Source of the DNA: Alphaproteobacteria bacterium
GTDB lineage: Bacteria > Pseudomonadota > Alphaproteobacteria > GCA-2731375
Length of the DNA: 19,612 nucleotides
Direction of reading: 5' to 3'
NCBI GenBank assembly: GCA_028281075.1
Contig: JANQKO010000148.1
Span: 1 to 19,612 of the forward strand
Part shown: piece by piece, positions 13,924 through 19,612 of the stretch
Layout: each line of letters starts with the position of its first letter
Numbering within the stretch: position 1 is the first letter of the stretch
Made by a program: the position numbers and the translations under genes
Notes under the pieces: model-generated
The model's database searches: none
Seen by the model: only the letters and a program-made list of their open reading frames with translations
Told to the model about the DNA's origin: nothing

Positions 13924-13969
13924 CTGAGGAGGTCGCGTAGCGGCCGTCTCGAAGCATGTGATATAGGGT
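13924..13969 (-). repeat. CTTCGAGACG...CTCCTCAG repeat, right inverted copy
   Basis: On the minus strand this reads ACCCTATATC, ACATGCTTCGAGACG, then CTCCTCAG. It is the inverted counterpart of 13262-13309. The middle of the element differs between the two copies. It overlaps the end of the 158-bp unit. Confidence 0.6.
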
Positions 13970-14018
13970 GGCGGCGGCTCGTGACGTGAACGCGTTCCCG
14001 CGCGAACCCGGTCCCGCC

Positions 14019-14285
14019 CTAGTTCCGGCGGCCGAAGCGGCGCAGGCAGTCGTCGTATTCGTCGCGGGCGGCGCTGCTGAGGTCGACGCCGGGCGAGCCG
14101 TCGAACTGGCCGTCCAGCGGATCGTCGAGGGTCGGCCGCAGGCGCGCCGCGTCGCGCGCCGCCAGCTCGTAGCAATAGTCCCGCGCATGCGCCCGGGCGC
14201 CTTCCTCGCCGCTGATCAGGCCGCAACCGGCCAGCCCCAGCATGATCACGGGCAGGGTCACGATGTGAACGGAAAACCGGCGCAT
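14019..14285 (-). CDS. Small lipoprotein, 88 residues
   Basis: The ATG at 14285 gives MRRFSVHIVTLPVIMLGLAG followed by C21, a standard lipoprotein signal with lipobox L-A-G-C, so the mature protein is lipid-anchored at the cell envelope. An in-frame ATG at 14333 would put an unusual extension before the signal and is rejected. The mature part is about 68 residues, rich in D, R and A, with two further cysteines (RDYCYELAARD and YDDCLRRFG) that could form a disulfide. I do not recognise the family. It is divergent from the acyl-CoA synthetase gene and borders the repeat island at its 3' end. Confidence 0.7.
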   Translation of the reverse strand: MRRFSVHIVTLPVIMLGLAGCGLISGEEGARAHARDYCYELAARDAARLRPTLDDPLDGQFDGSPGVDLSSAARDEYDDCLRRFGRRN

Positions 14286-14349
14286 AAGCTGATTGTTTCG
14301 ATGCCCCCGCGGAACGGTCACGCAGCATAGCACAGCCGCGGCCGGACAT

Positions 14350-14358
14350 TGCTATGAT
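14350..14358 (+). promoter_or_regulatory. Extended -10 box before the acyl-CoA synthetase
   Basis: TGC-TATGAT is an extended -10 element 59 bp before the ATG at 14418. No -35 box is recognisable at the right distance. Confidence 0.27.
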
Positions 14359-14417
14359 TGCCGGCATGGCCGGGGGCGCGACCGCTTCCCCATGGCCGAT
14401 GTTCCGAGGGAGGCGTG

Positions 14418-15953
14418 ATGAACCAGGCAGGCATACTGGCCAATACGGCGCGGACGTTCGGCGACCGGCCGGCGGTCGCGGTCGGCGACGGCGTTCGCTT
14501 GAGCTACGCGGCGCTGGCGATGCGGGCGGCCCGGCTGGCCGAGGCGCTGACCGGCCGGTTCGGCCTGAAGCCGGGCGAACGGGTGGCCGTCGCCATGAAG
14601 AACGGCGCCGAATATTTCGAGGTCTGCTATGGCATCTGGTGGGCCGGGCTGTGCGCCGTGCCGATCAACGCCAAGCTGCACCCGCGCGAGTTCGCCTATA
14701 TTATCGGGCATTCCGGCGCCCGGCTCTGCTTCGCCAGCCCGGATCTGGCCGCGACCATCGCCGATCTGCTGGACGGGATCGACACGCTGGACGCCGTCAT
14801 CGGCACCGACACGGCCGATTACGCGGCCTGCTTCGCCGGCGACGCGGCGCCGCTCGCCGCCGGCGAACCCGATCACCTGGCCTGGCTGTTCTACACCTCC
14901 GGCACCACCGGCCGGCCCAAGGGCGCCATGCTGACCAACCGGAACCTGCTGGCGAACGTGATGAACTACTTCGCCGACGTCGACACGATCACGCCGGCCG
15001 ATTGCATGATCCACTGCGCGCCGCTGAGCCACGGCTCCGGCTGCTACGCGCTGCCGCACGTGGCCAAGGCGGCCTGCAACGTGGTGCCGGAAAGCGGCGG
15101 CTACGATCCGGCCGAGACGCTCGACCTGATCGCGGCCTGGCCGAACTGCAGCTTCTTCTTCGCGCCGACCATGGTCACCCGGCTGGTCGGCGCGGACCCC
15201 GCCGGCAGGGCGGACACGTCGAACCTGAAGGCGATCATCTATGGCGGCGGCCCGATGTATGTGGCCGACGTCCTGAAGGCGCTGGAGGTTTTCGGGCCCA
15301 AGCTGGCGCAGATCTACGGCCAGGGCGAGGCGCCGATGACCATCACCGGGCTGTCGAAGGCGATGCATGCCGACACCGCGCATCCGCGCTATCTCGACCG
15401 GCTCGGCTCGACCGGCATCGCCCGCACCGACGTGCAGGTCCGCGTGGTCGATGCCGAGGACCGCGCGCTGCCGCCGGGCGAGATGGGCGAGGTGGTCTGC
15501 CGCGGCGACGTGGTCATGGCCGGCTATTGGCGCAACCCGGAGGCCACGGCCGACGCGCTGCGCGGCGGCTGGCTGCATACCGGCGATGTCGGCGTGTTCG
15601 ACGCGGACGGTTTCCTGACGCTGAAGGACCGTTCGAAGGACATGATCATTTCCGGCGGCACCAACATCTATCCGCGCGAGATCGAGGAGGTGCTGCTGCG
15701 CCATGCCGGCGTGCTGGAATGCTCGGTGATCGGCCGACCGCATGCCGATTGGGGCGAGGAGGTCGTCGCTTTCGTCGTCGCCCGCGACGGCGCCGAACTG
15801 GCGACCGACGAGCTCGACCGGCTGTGTCTCGACAATATCGCCCGCTTCAAGCGGCCGAAGGATTATCGTCTCGTCGACGCCCTGCCGAAGAACAATTACG
15901 GCAAGGTCCTGAAGACCGAGCTGCGTCAGTGGCTGGAGAACAAATCGGCCTAG
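14418..15953 (+). CDS. Acyl-CoA synthetase (AMP-forming, ANL superfamily)
   Basis: The 511-residue cytosolic adenylating enzyme activates a carboxylic acid to its CoA thioester through an acyl-AMP. Core motifs are in order: YTSGTTGRPKGAML (phosphate loop, about residue 158), APLSHGSG, YGGGPMYVAD, and YGQGEAP. GWLHTGDVG, LKDRSKDMIISGGTNIYPREIEEVL and NNYGKVLK, with the catalytic lysine near the C-terminus, follow. The start ATG has GGGAGG 5 bp upstream. A frame open from 14358 adds 20 codons without a better ribosome site. The substrate cannot be told; sequence style is that of medium/long-chain or aromatic acid CoA ligases. It forms an operon with the short-chain dehydrogenase, 32 bp downstream, which suggests catabolism of an organic acid or alcohol. 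Confidence 0.88.
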   Translation: MNQAGILANTARTFGDRPAVAVGDGVRLSYAALAMRAARLAEALTGRFGLKPGERVAVAMKNGAEYFEVCYGIWWAGLCAVPINAKLHPREFAYIIGHSGARLCFASPDLAATIADLLDGIDTLDAVIGTDTADYAACFAGDAAPLAAGEPDHLAWLFYTSGTTGRPKGAMLTNRNLLANVMNYFADVDTITPADCMIHCAPLSHGSGCYALPHVAKAACNVVPESGGYDPAETLDLIAAWPNCSFFFAPTMVTRLVGADPAGRADTSNLKAIIYGGGPMYVADVLKALEVFGPKLAQIYGQGEAPMTITGLSKAMHADTAHPRYLDRLGSTGIARTDVQVRVVDAEDRALPPGEMGEVVCRGDVVMAGYWRNPEATADALRGGWLHTGDVGVFDADGFLTLKDRSKDMIISGGTNIYPREIEEVLLRHAGVLECSVIGRPHADWGEEVVAFVVARDGAELATDELDRLCLDNIARFKRPKDYRLVDALPKNNYGKVLKTELRQWLENKSA

Positions 15954-15985
15954 GGACCGCGGGAAGCGCCATCAGGGAGGCAGGC

Positions 15986-16777
15986 ATGGCCGGACGCATG
16001 CAGGACAAGGTGGTCATCGTGACCGGGGCCGGTTCCGTGGGTCCGGGCTGGGGCAACGGCAAGGCGTCGGCCGTGACCTACGCCCGTGAAGGCGCGAAGG
16101 TGTTTTGTGTCGACCGCAACGAAGATGCCGCCGCCGAGATCCGGCGCATTATCGAGAACGAGGGATTTGCCGCGGCCGGGCATGCCTGCGACGTCGCCGA
16201 CGAAGCGCAGGTCGCGGTGATGGTATCGGCATGTCAGGAGATCTACGGCCGGGTCGACGTGCTGCACAACAATGTCGGCATCGCCGGTCTGGGCGGTCCG
16301 GTCGAGACCGCCCTCGCCGACTGGCGCCGGGTCATGGACGTGAACGTCACTTCCATGTTCCTGACCTGCAAGCACGTGATCCCGCTGTTTCTGGCCCAGG
16401 GCGGCGGCGCCATCGTCAACATCTCGTCGCTGTCGGCGGTAAGGGCGGCGCGGCCGGAGCTGGCCTATGCCGCCTCGAAGGGCGCGGTCAACAGCCTGAC
16501 CATCAACATCGCAATGGAATATGCCGACCGGAACATCCGCTGCAACGCGATCCTGCCGGGACTGATGGACACGCCGATGGTGCACCGGGACTTCGGCGGC
16601 GGGCCGGATGGGGGCGAGGCGGTGATGGCGTCGCGGCACGCGCTGTCGCCGACCGGCCGCATGGGCGAGGGCTGGGACGTCGCGCACGCCGCCGTCTATC
16701 TGGCCTCGGACGACGCGCGCTACGTCAACGGCGTGCTGTTCAACGTCGACGCCGGCCTGCAATACCGGGTCGGCTAG
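15986..16777 (+). CDS. Short-chain dehydrogenase/reductase
   Basis: The 263-residue Rossmann-fold NAD(P)-dependent oxidoreductase belongs to the classical SDR group. Seen are the cofactor loop VTGAGSVGPGWGNGKA (a longer glycine loop than the usual TGxxxGIG), CDVAD, and NNVG in place of NNAG. The catalytic set is S148, Y161 and K165 (NISSLS and YAASK), followed by RCNAILPGLMDTPM and YVNGVLFNVDAGLQ at the end. The ATG at 15986 has GGGAGG about 6 bp upstream. It is the second gene of the operon with the acyl-CoA synthetase; the substrate is unknown, probably a hydroxy or keto intermediate of the same pathway. Its stop codon TAG is the first three bases of the long inverted repeat that follows. 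Confidence 0.88.
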   Translation: MAGRMQDKVVIVTGAGSVGPGWGNGKASAVTYAREGAKVFCVDRNEDAAAEIRRIIENEGFAAAGHACDVADEAQVAVMVSACQEIYGRVDVLHNNVGIAGLGGPVETALADWRRVMDVNVTSMFLTCKHVIPLFLAQGGGAIVNISSLSAVRAARPELAYAASKGAVNSLTINIAMEYADRNIRCNAILPGLMDTPMVHRDFGGGPDGGEAVMASRHALSPTGRMGEGWDVAHAAVYLASDDARYVNGVLFNVDAGLQYRVG

Positions 16778-16911
16778 CCCGCATTTCTCACCACCATCAC
16801 GGTCTGCGTCGCGCTGCTTGCCCGATGCACCACATCGCGCCGCGCAGCGCCCCTGCCCTGTCGACAGCACGACGCCGCGCAGACCATGATGGTGGTGAGA
16901 AATGCGGGCTA
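16775..16911. repeat. Long inverted repeat, 34-bp arms, between convergent genes
   Basis: Left arm 16775-16808 and right arm 16878-16911 are complementary at 33 of 34 positions, with a 69-base centre. The left arm starts with the TAG stop codon of the dehydrogenase, and the right arm ends 9 bp before the phoB stop. In RNA either strand would fold into a large hairpin, so it probably ends both transcripts. The right half contains copy 2 of the 52-bp repeat, which marks it as a dispersed element. Confidence 0.85.
16837..16888 (+). repeat. 52-bp dispersed repeat, copy 2
   Basis: Identical at 51 of 52 positions to the reverse complement of 10692-10743. It spans the centre and the start of the right arm of the long inverted repeat. 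It contains CTGTCGACAG. Confidence 0.85.
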
Positions 16912-16920
16912 TGCCCGCGG

Positions 16921-17643
16921 CTATTCCGTCGCCATCTGGCCCGACGGCCGGTCGAGGGCGTAGCCGGCGGCGCGCACGGTACGGATCAGGTCGGCGCCGC
17001 CACTGTCGTTCAGCGCCTTGCGCAGGCGCCGGATATGCACGTCGACGGTGCGCGGCTCGACATAGGCGTCCTCGCCCCAGACGGCGTCGAGGATGCGCTC
17101 GCGGCTGAACACGCGGCCGGGATTCTCCAGGAAATGGCGCAGCAGCCGGAACTCGGTCGGACCCAGATGCACTTCCCGGCCGTTCCGGGTGACGCGATGG
17201 GCGGCGAGGTCGAGGCGGACGTCGGCGAAGCTGAGCTCGTCGGCGGACGTCGCCGGACGGCTGCGGCGCAGCACGGCGCGGATGCGGGCGATCAGCTCCT
17301 TGGGCGAAAACGGCTTGGTGATGTAGTCGTCGGCGCCGGTCTCGAGACCGCGCAGCCGGTCGGCTTCCTCGCCGCGCGCGGTCAGCATGATGACCGGCAG
17401 GCGCGCGGTGACCTTGTTGCGCCGGATCTGGCGGCAGATCTCGATACCGGAGACTTCCGGCAGCATCCAGTCCAGGACCACGAGGTCGGGCAGCCGCTCG
17501 GCGATCATGGTCAGGCCTTCGTCGCCGTCCATGGCCGCGCGCACGTCGAAGCCTGCCTTCTCGAGGTTGTAGGTCAGCAGCGTCACCAACGCCGCTTCGT
17601 CTTCGACAAGCAGGATCGATGGTTTCATGGTGCCATTGATCAT
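16921..17643 (-). CDS. phoB: PhoB phosphate-regulon response regulator
   Basis: The 240-residue OmpR/PhoB-family transcription factor is activated by phosphorylation under phosphate starvation and binds pho boxes. The receiver has ILLVEDE, D58 in VVLDWMLPEVSG, T in MLTARGEE, and K in DDYITKPFSPKEL. The winged helix has HLGPTEFRLLRHFLENPGRVFSRERILDAVWG and VDVHIRRLRKAL, both strongly PhoB-like. The ATG at 17643 overlaps the phoU stop (ATGA), which supports translational coupling. The ATG at 17628 (MKPSILLVEDE) gives the classical PhoB N-terminus and is an equal alternative. It is the last gene of the pst-phoU-phoB operon. The sensor PhoR is not in the window. Confidence 0.93.
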   Translation of the reverse strand: MINGTMKPSILLVEDEAALVTLLTYNLEKAGFDVRAAMDGDEGLTMIAERLPDLVVLDWMLPEVSGIEICRQIRRNKVTARLPVIMLTARGEEADRLRGLETGADDYITKPFSPKELIARIRAVLRRSRPATSADELSFADVRLDLAAHRVTRNGREVHLGPTEFRLLRHFLENPGRVFSRERILDAVWGEDAYVEPRTVDVHIRRLRKALNDSGGADLIRTVRAAGYALDRPSGQMATE

Positions 17644-18386
17644 GTCTCTAGCTTACGTACCTTTTCTGAGGGGCCGGCGAACGTCGACGTATCGTCGCTC
17701 TTCGGCCGGGAGTCGTGCAGTCGTGTGCCCTCGATCACGTAGTGGATGTTTTCGGCCATGTTGGTCGTATGGTCGCCCATGCGCTCGATGTTCTTGGCGA
17801 TGAACAGCAGGTGCGTGCAGGAGGTGATGTTGCGCGGATCCTCCATCATGTAGGTCAGGAGCTCGCGGAACAGGCTGTTGTAGAGCTCGTCTACCTCTTC
17901 GTCGCGGTTCCAGACGTCGATCGCCCGCGCCACATCGCGCTCGGCATAGGCGTCGAGCACGTCCTTGATCATGCGCTGCACCAGGCTGCCGATCCGCGGC
18001 ACGTTGTGCACCGGCGCCACCATCGGCGCCTGGTTCAGCGCGATCGCCCGCTTGGCGACGTTCTTGGCGTAGTCGCCGACGCGCTCGATATCGCCGGACA
18101 GCTTCAGCGCGGCGACGATGTTGCGCAGATCGACGGCCATCGGCTGGCGCAGGGCCAGCAGCCGCGTGCAGAATTCGTTGACCTCGTCGTCGAGCTCGTC
18201 GATCTGCTGGTCCGTGTCGATGACCTTCTGCGCCAGCTCGCTGTCGCGCCGCGTCACCGCCTGGATGGCCGCCGCGAGCTGGCTTTCGGCCAGCCCGCCC
18301 ATGCGCAGCAGCATGGAGGAGAGCTGCTTCAGGTCATCGTCGTAGGAGCTGACGATATGTTCGGTACCTTCGCCGGAATTTTCCAT
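17640..18386 (-). CDS. phoU: PhoU phosphate signalling protein
   Basis: The 248-residue cytosolic protein has two PhoU helical bundles. It links the Pst transporter to PhoR and keeps the Pho regulon off when phosphate is plentiful. Typical segments are YDDDLKQLSSMLLRMGGLAE, RQPMAVDLRNIVAALKLSGDIERVGDYAKNVAKRA in the first bundle, and ITSCTHLLFIAKNIERMGDHTTNMAENI in the second. The repeated E-R-x-G-D-x-x-x-N metal-binding motif is intact in both. The ATG at 18386 has GGAG 7 bp upstream; the frame runs open to 18782 only as a shadow of pstB. It lies 38 bp after pstB and overlaps phoB by 4 bp. Confidence 0.94.
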   Translation of the reverse strand: MENSGEGTEHIVSSYDDDLKQLSSMLLRMGGLAESQLAAAIQAVTRRDSELAQKVIDTDQQIDELDDEVNEFCTRLLALRQPMAVDLRNIVAALKLSGDIERVGDYAKNVAKRAIALNQAPMVAPVHNVPRIGSLVQRMIKDVLDAYAERDVARAIDVWNRDEEVDELYNSLFRELLTYMMEDPRNITSCTHLLFIAKNIERMGDHTTNMAENIHYVIEGTRLHDSRPKSDDTSTFAGPSEKVRKLET

Positions 18387-18424
18387 CACGACGCTCCTTG
18401 AGGCATGTGTTTCCGCGCGTCCGC

Positions 18425-19225
18425 CTAGCCGAACCTGCCGGTGATATAGTCCTGGGTCCGCGTGTCCTGCGGGCTGGTGAAGATCGTTTCCGTGGCGCCG
18501 TACTCGACCAGATAGCCGAGATGGAAGAAGGCGGTGAACTGCGAGACGCGGGCCGCCTGCTGCATCGAGTGGGTGACGATGACGATGGTGTAGTTCTCGC
18601 GCAGCTCGTCGATCAACTCCTCGATCCGGGCCGTCGCGATCGGGTCGAGCGCCGAACAGGGCTCGTCCATCAGCACGACCTCGGGATTGACGGCGATCGC
18701 CCGGGCGATGCACAGGCGCTGCTGCTGGCCGCCGGACAGGCCGGTGCCGGGCTGCTCGAGCCGGTCCTTCACCTCGCCCCACAGCCCGGCCTTTTCCAGG
18801 CTGTTCCGGACGACCCCGTCGAGCTCGTCGCGGCCCTCCGTCAGGCCGTGGATGCGCGGCCCGTAGGCGACATTGTCGTAGATCGATTTCGGGAACGGAT
18901 TCGGCTTCTGGAACACCATGCCGACCCGGGCGCGGAGCTGGACCGGGTCGAGCTGGCGGTCGTAGACGTCGGCGCCGTCCAGGCGGATGGCGCCTTCGAC
19001 CCGGCAGCCGTCGACGACGTCGTTCATGCGGTTGAGGCAGCGCAGGAACGTGCTCTTGCCGCAGCCGGAGGGGCCGATCAGCGACGTCACCTTCTGCTGC
19101 GCGATGTCCAGATCGACATCGAACAGGGCCTGCTTGTCGCCATAGAAGACGTTGACCTTGCGGGCCATGATCTTCGGCTGCGCGTTGGCCGAGGCCTCGG
19201 CGTTGGCGTGTTCGGCGACGACCAT
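18425..19225 (-). CDS. pstB: Phosphate ABC transporter ATP-binding protein PstB
   Basis: The 266-residue ATPase of the high-affinity phosphate importer PstSCAB acts at the cytoplasmic face of the inner membrane. Seen are Walker A GPSGCGKST (residues 51-59), the Q-loop VFQKPNPFPKSIYDNVAYG diagnostic of PstB, and the signature LSGGQQQR. Walker B VVLMDEPCSALDP and the switch histidine in VTHSM are also present. The ATG at 19225 has GGGGGAG 9 bp upstream. The upstream open frame to 19369 is antiphase in pstA. It lies 14 bp after pstA and 38 bp before phoU in one operon. Confidence 0.95.
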   Translation of the reverse strand: MVVAEHANAEASANAQPKIMARKVNVFYGDKQALFDVDLDIAQQKVTSLIGPSGCGKSTFLRCLNRMNDVVDGCRVEGAIRLDGADVYDRQLDPVQLRARVGMVFQKPNPFPKSIYDNVAYGPRIHGLTEGRDELDGVVRNSLEKAGLWGEVKDRLEQPGTGLSGGQQQRLCIARAIAVNPEVVLMDEPCSALDPIATARIEELIDELRENYTIVIVTHSMQQAARVSQFTAFFHLGYLVEYGATETIFTSPQDTRTQDYITGRFG

Positions 19226-19239
19226 TGACTTAACTCCCC

Positions 19240-19612
19240 CTACCAGCGCCGTTCGAACTTCTTGCGCAAGAACACGGCGGCGAGATTCATCAGCACCAGG
19301 AAGGCCAGCAGCACGACGATCGCCGCCGACGTGCGCTCGACGAAGGCTCGCTCCGGGCTGTCGGCCCAAAGGTAGATCTGCACCGGCAGCACCGTGGCGG
19401 CATCGGTGACGCTGCCCGGGATGTCGACGATGAAGGCGACCATGCCGATCATCAGCAGCGGCGCGGTTTCGCCCAGCGCCTGGGCCATGCCGATGATGGT
19501 GCCGGTCAGGATGCCGGGCATGGCCAGCGGCAGCACGTGCTGCGTGACGACCTGCATGCGGCTGGCGCCCATGCCCAGCGCCGCCTCGCGGATCGACGGC
19601 GGCACGGCCTTC
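19240..19612 (-). CDS. pstA: Phosphate ABC transporter permease PstA, C-terminal part
   Basis: Only the last 123 or so codons are in the window; the gene continues past 19612. The fragment holds the EAA loop (REAALGMGASRMQVVTQHVLP) that docks on PstB, then GILTGTIIGMAQALGETAPLLMIG. VQIYLWADSPERAFVERTSAA and a final membrane helix ending KKFERRW follow, all typical of PstA. It forms the membrane channel with PstC. It is upstream of pstB in the minus-strand operon, so pstS and pstC would be expected beyond the window edge. Confidence 0.92.
   Translation of the reverse strand, partial: KAVPPSIREAALGMGASRMQVVTQHVLPLAMPGILTGTIIGMAQALGETAPLLMIGMVAFIVDIPGSVTDAATVLPVQIYLWADSPERAFVERTSAAIVVLLAFLVLMNLAAVFLRKKFERRW

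Larger units (their letters stand above)
13771..13928. mobile_element. 158-bp MITE-like unit with 18-bp inverted ends
   Basis: The left end 13771-13788 (CTGAGAGCCTGTGAAAGA) and the reverse complement of 13911-13928 match at 15 of 18 positions. Inside are two inverted hairpins, 13812-13837 and 13864-13883, separated by a TGTTG/CAACA stem. The unit begins 3 bp after the 415-bp unit ends. No coding frame is present. Confidence 0.45.
13262..13969. repeat. 708-bp nest of inverted repeats, gene-free
   Basis: The gap 13189-14018 (830 bp) holds no credible gene. It is bounded by inverted 25-bp arms, 13262-13286 and 13945-13969, which match at 23 of 25 positions. Inside lie two MITE-like units (13353-13767 and 13771-13928) and at least four palindromic units of the GTCATGCYGGC family. 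The short open frames here are translations of these repeats. Confidence 0.8.

Noticed and set aside
13262..13969. A CRISPR array
   Set aside because: Repeats are inverted, of different lengths and irregularly spaced, and no cas gene is nearby.
14286..14333. An earlier start for the lipoprotein
   Set aside because: The extension would place 16 polar and charged residues in front of a complete lipoprotein signal peptide.
14352..15743. A 463-codon minus-strand frame opposite the acyl-CoA synthetase
   Set aside because: Antisense shadow of a gene with all ANL motifs in order; no domain recognisable.

Overview
The window is GC-rich, compactly coded DNA (roughly 70 % GC by eye) whose gene families point to an alphaproteobacterium, probably from the Rhodospirillales and relatives. 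The pointers are an ornithine-lipid OlsB, an alphaproteobacterial-style NsrR with a C-x7-C-x5-C cluster, a pst-phoU-phoB operon, small secreted proteins of the alphaproteobacterial kind, and intergenic palindromes of the GTCATGCCGGC/GCCGGCATCCA type. The genus cannot be named from the sequence alone. Many antisense and shifted open frames exist only because of the GC-rich codon bias and are not genes.

Layout. (1) 102-2340, minus strand: a GT4 trehalose-synthase-like glycosyltransferase and a GalT-like nucleotidyltransferase, 16 bp apart. They are divergent from a hybrid histidine kinase with two receiver domains (2593-4503). (2) 4620-5978: an AmpG-type muropeptide permease, overlapping convergently with the next block. 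(3) 5933-7709: a nitric-oxide-response module. A group III truncated haemoglobin and a YeaR-like DUF1971 protein (minus) are divergent from an NsrR-type Rrf2 regulator and a YmdB-like macro-domain hydrolase (plus). A good NsrR-type operator lies in the shared promoter region. (4) 7807-10109: a small secreted protein, OlsB and a DUF1624/HGSNAT-like membrane acyltransferase with a cysteine-rich tail. (5) 10194-11968, minus: a small hypothetical protein and a tartrate/D-malate dehydrogenase, separated by 398 bp holding dispersed repeats. (6) 12164-13188: a possible 27-residue membrane peptide, an 87-residue conserved-looking protein and an exported protein with two cysteines. (7) 13189-14018: a gene-free island of nested inverted repeats, including two MITE-like units. 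(8) 14019-16777: a small lipoprotein (minus), then an acyl-CoA synthetase and a short-chain dehydrogenase (plus operon). (9) 16775-16911: a 34-bp-arm inverted repeat starting exactly at the dehydrogenase stop codon. (10) 16921-19612, minus: pstA (partial)-pstB-phoU-phoB, the phosphate-uptake and phosphate-signalling operon.

The most interesting material is the NO-response module, where a macro-domain protein sits directly behind nsrR and a YeaR-type protein is fused by ATGA overlap to a truncated haemoglobin, and the repeat landscape. That landscape includes a 52-bp sequence present twice in opposite orientation 6 kb apart with one mismatch, a giant dyad fused to a stop codon, and a 708-bp nest of inverted repeats. 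No rRNA, tRNA, CRISPR array, prophage or transposase gene was seen.
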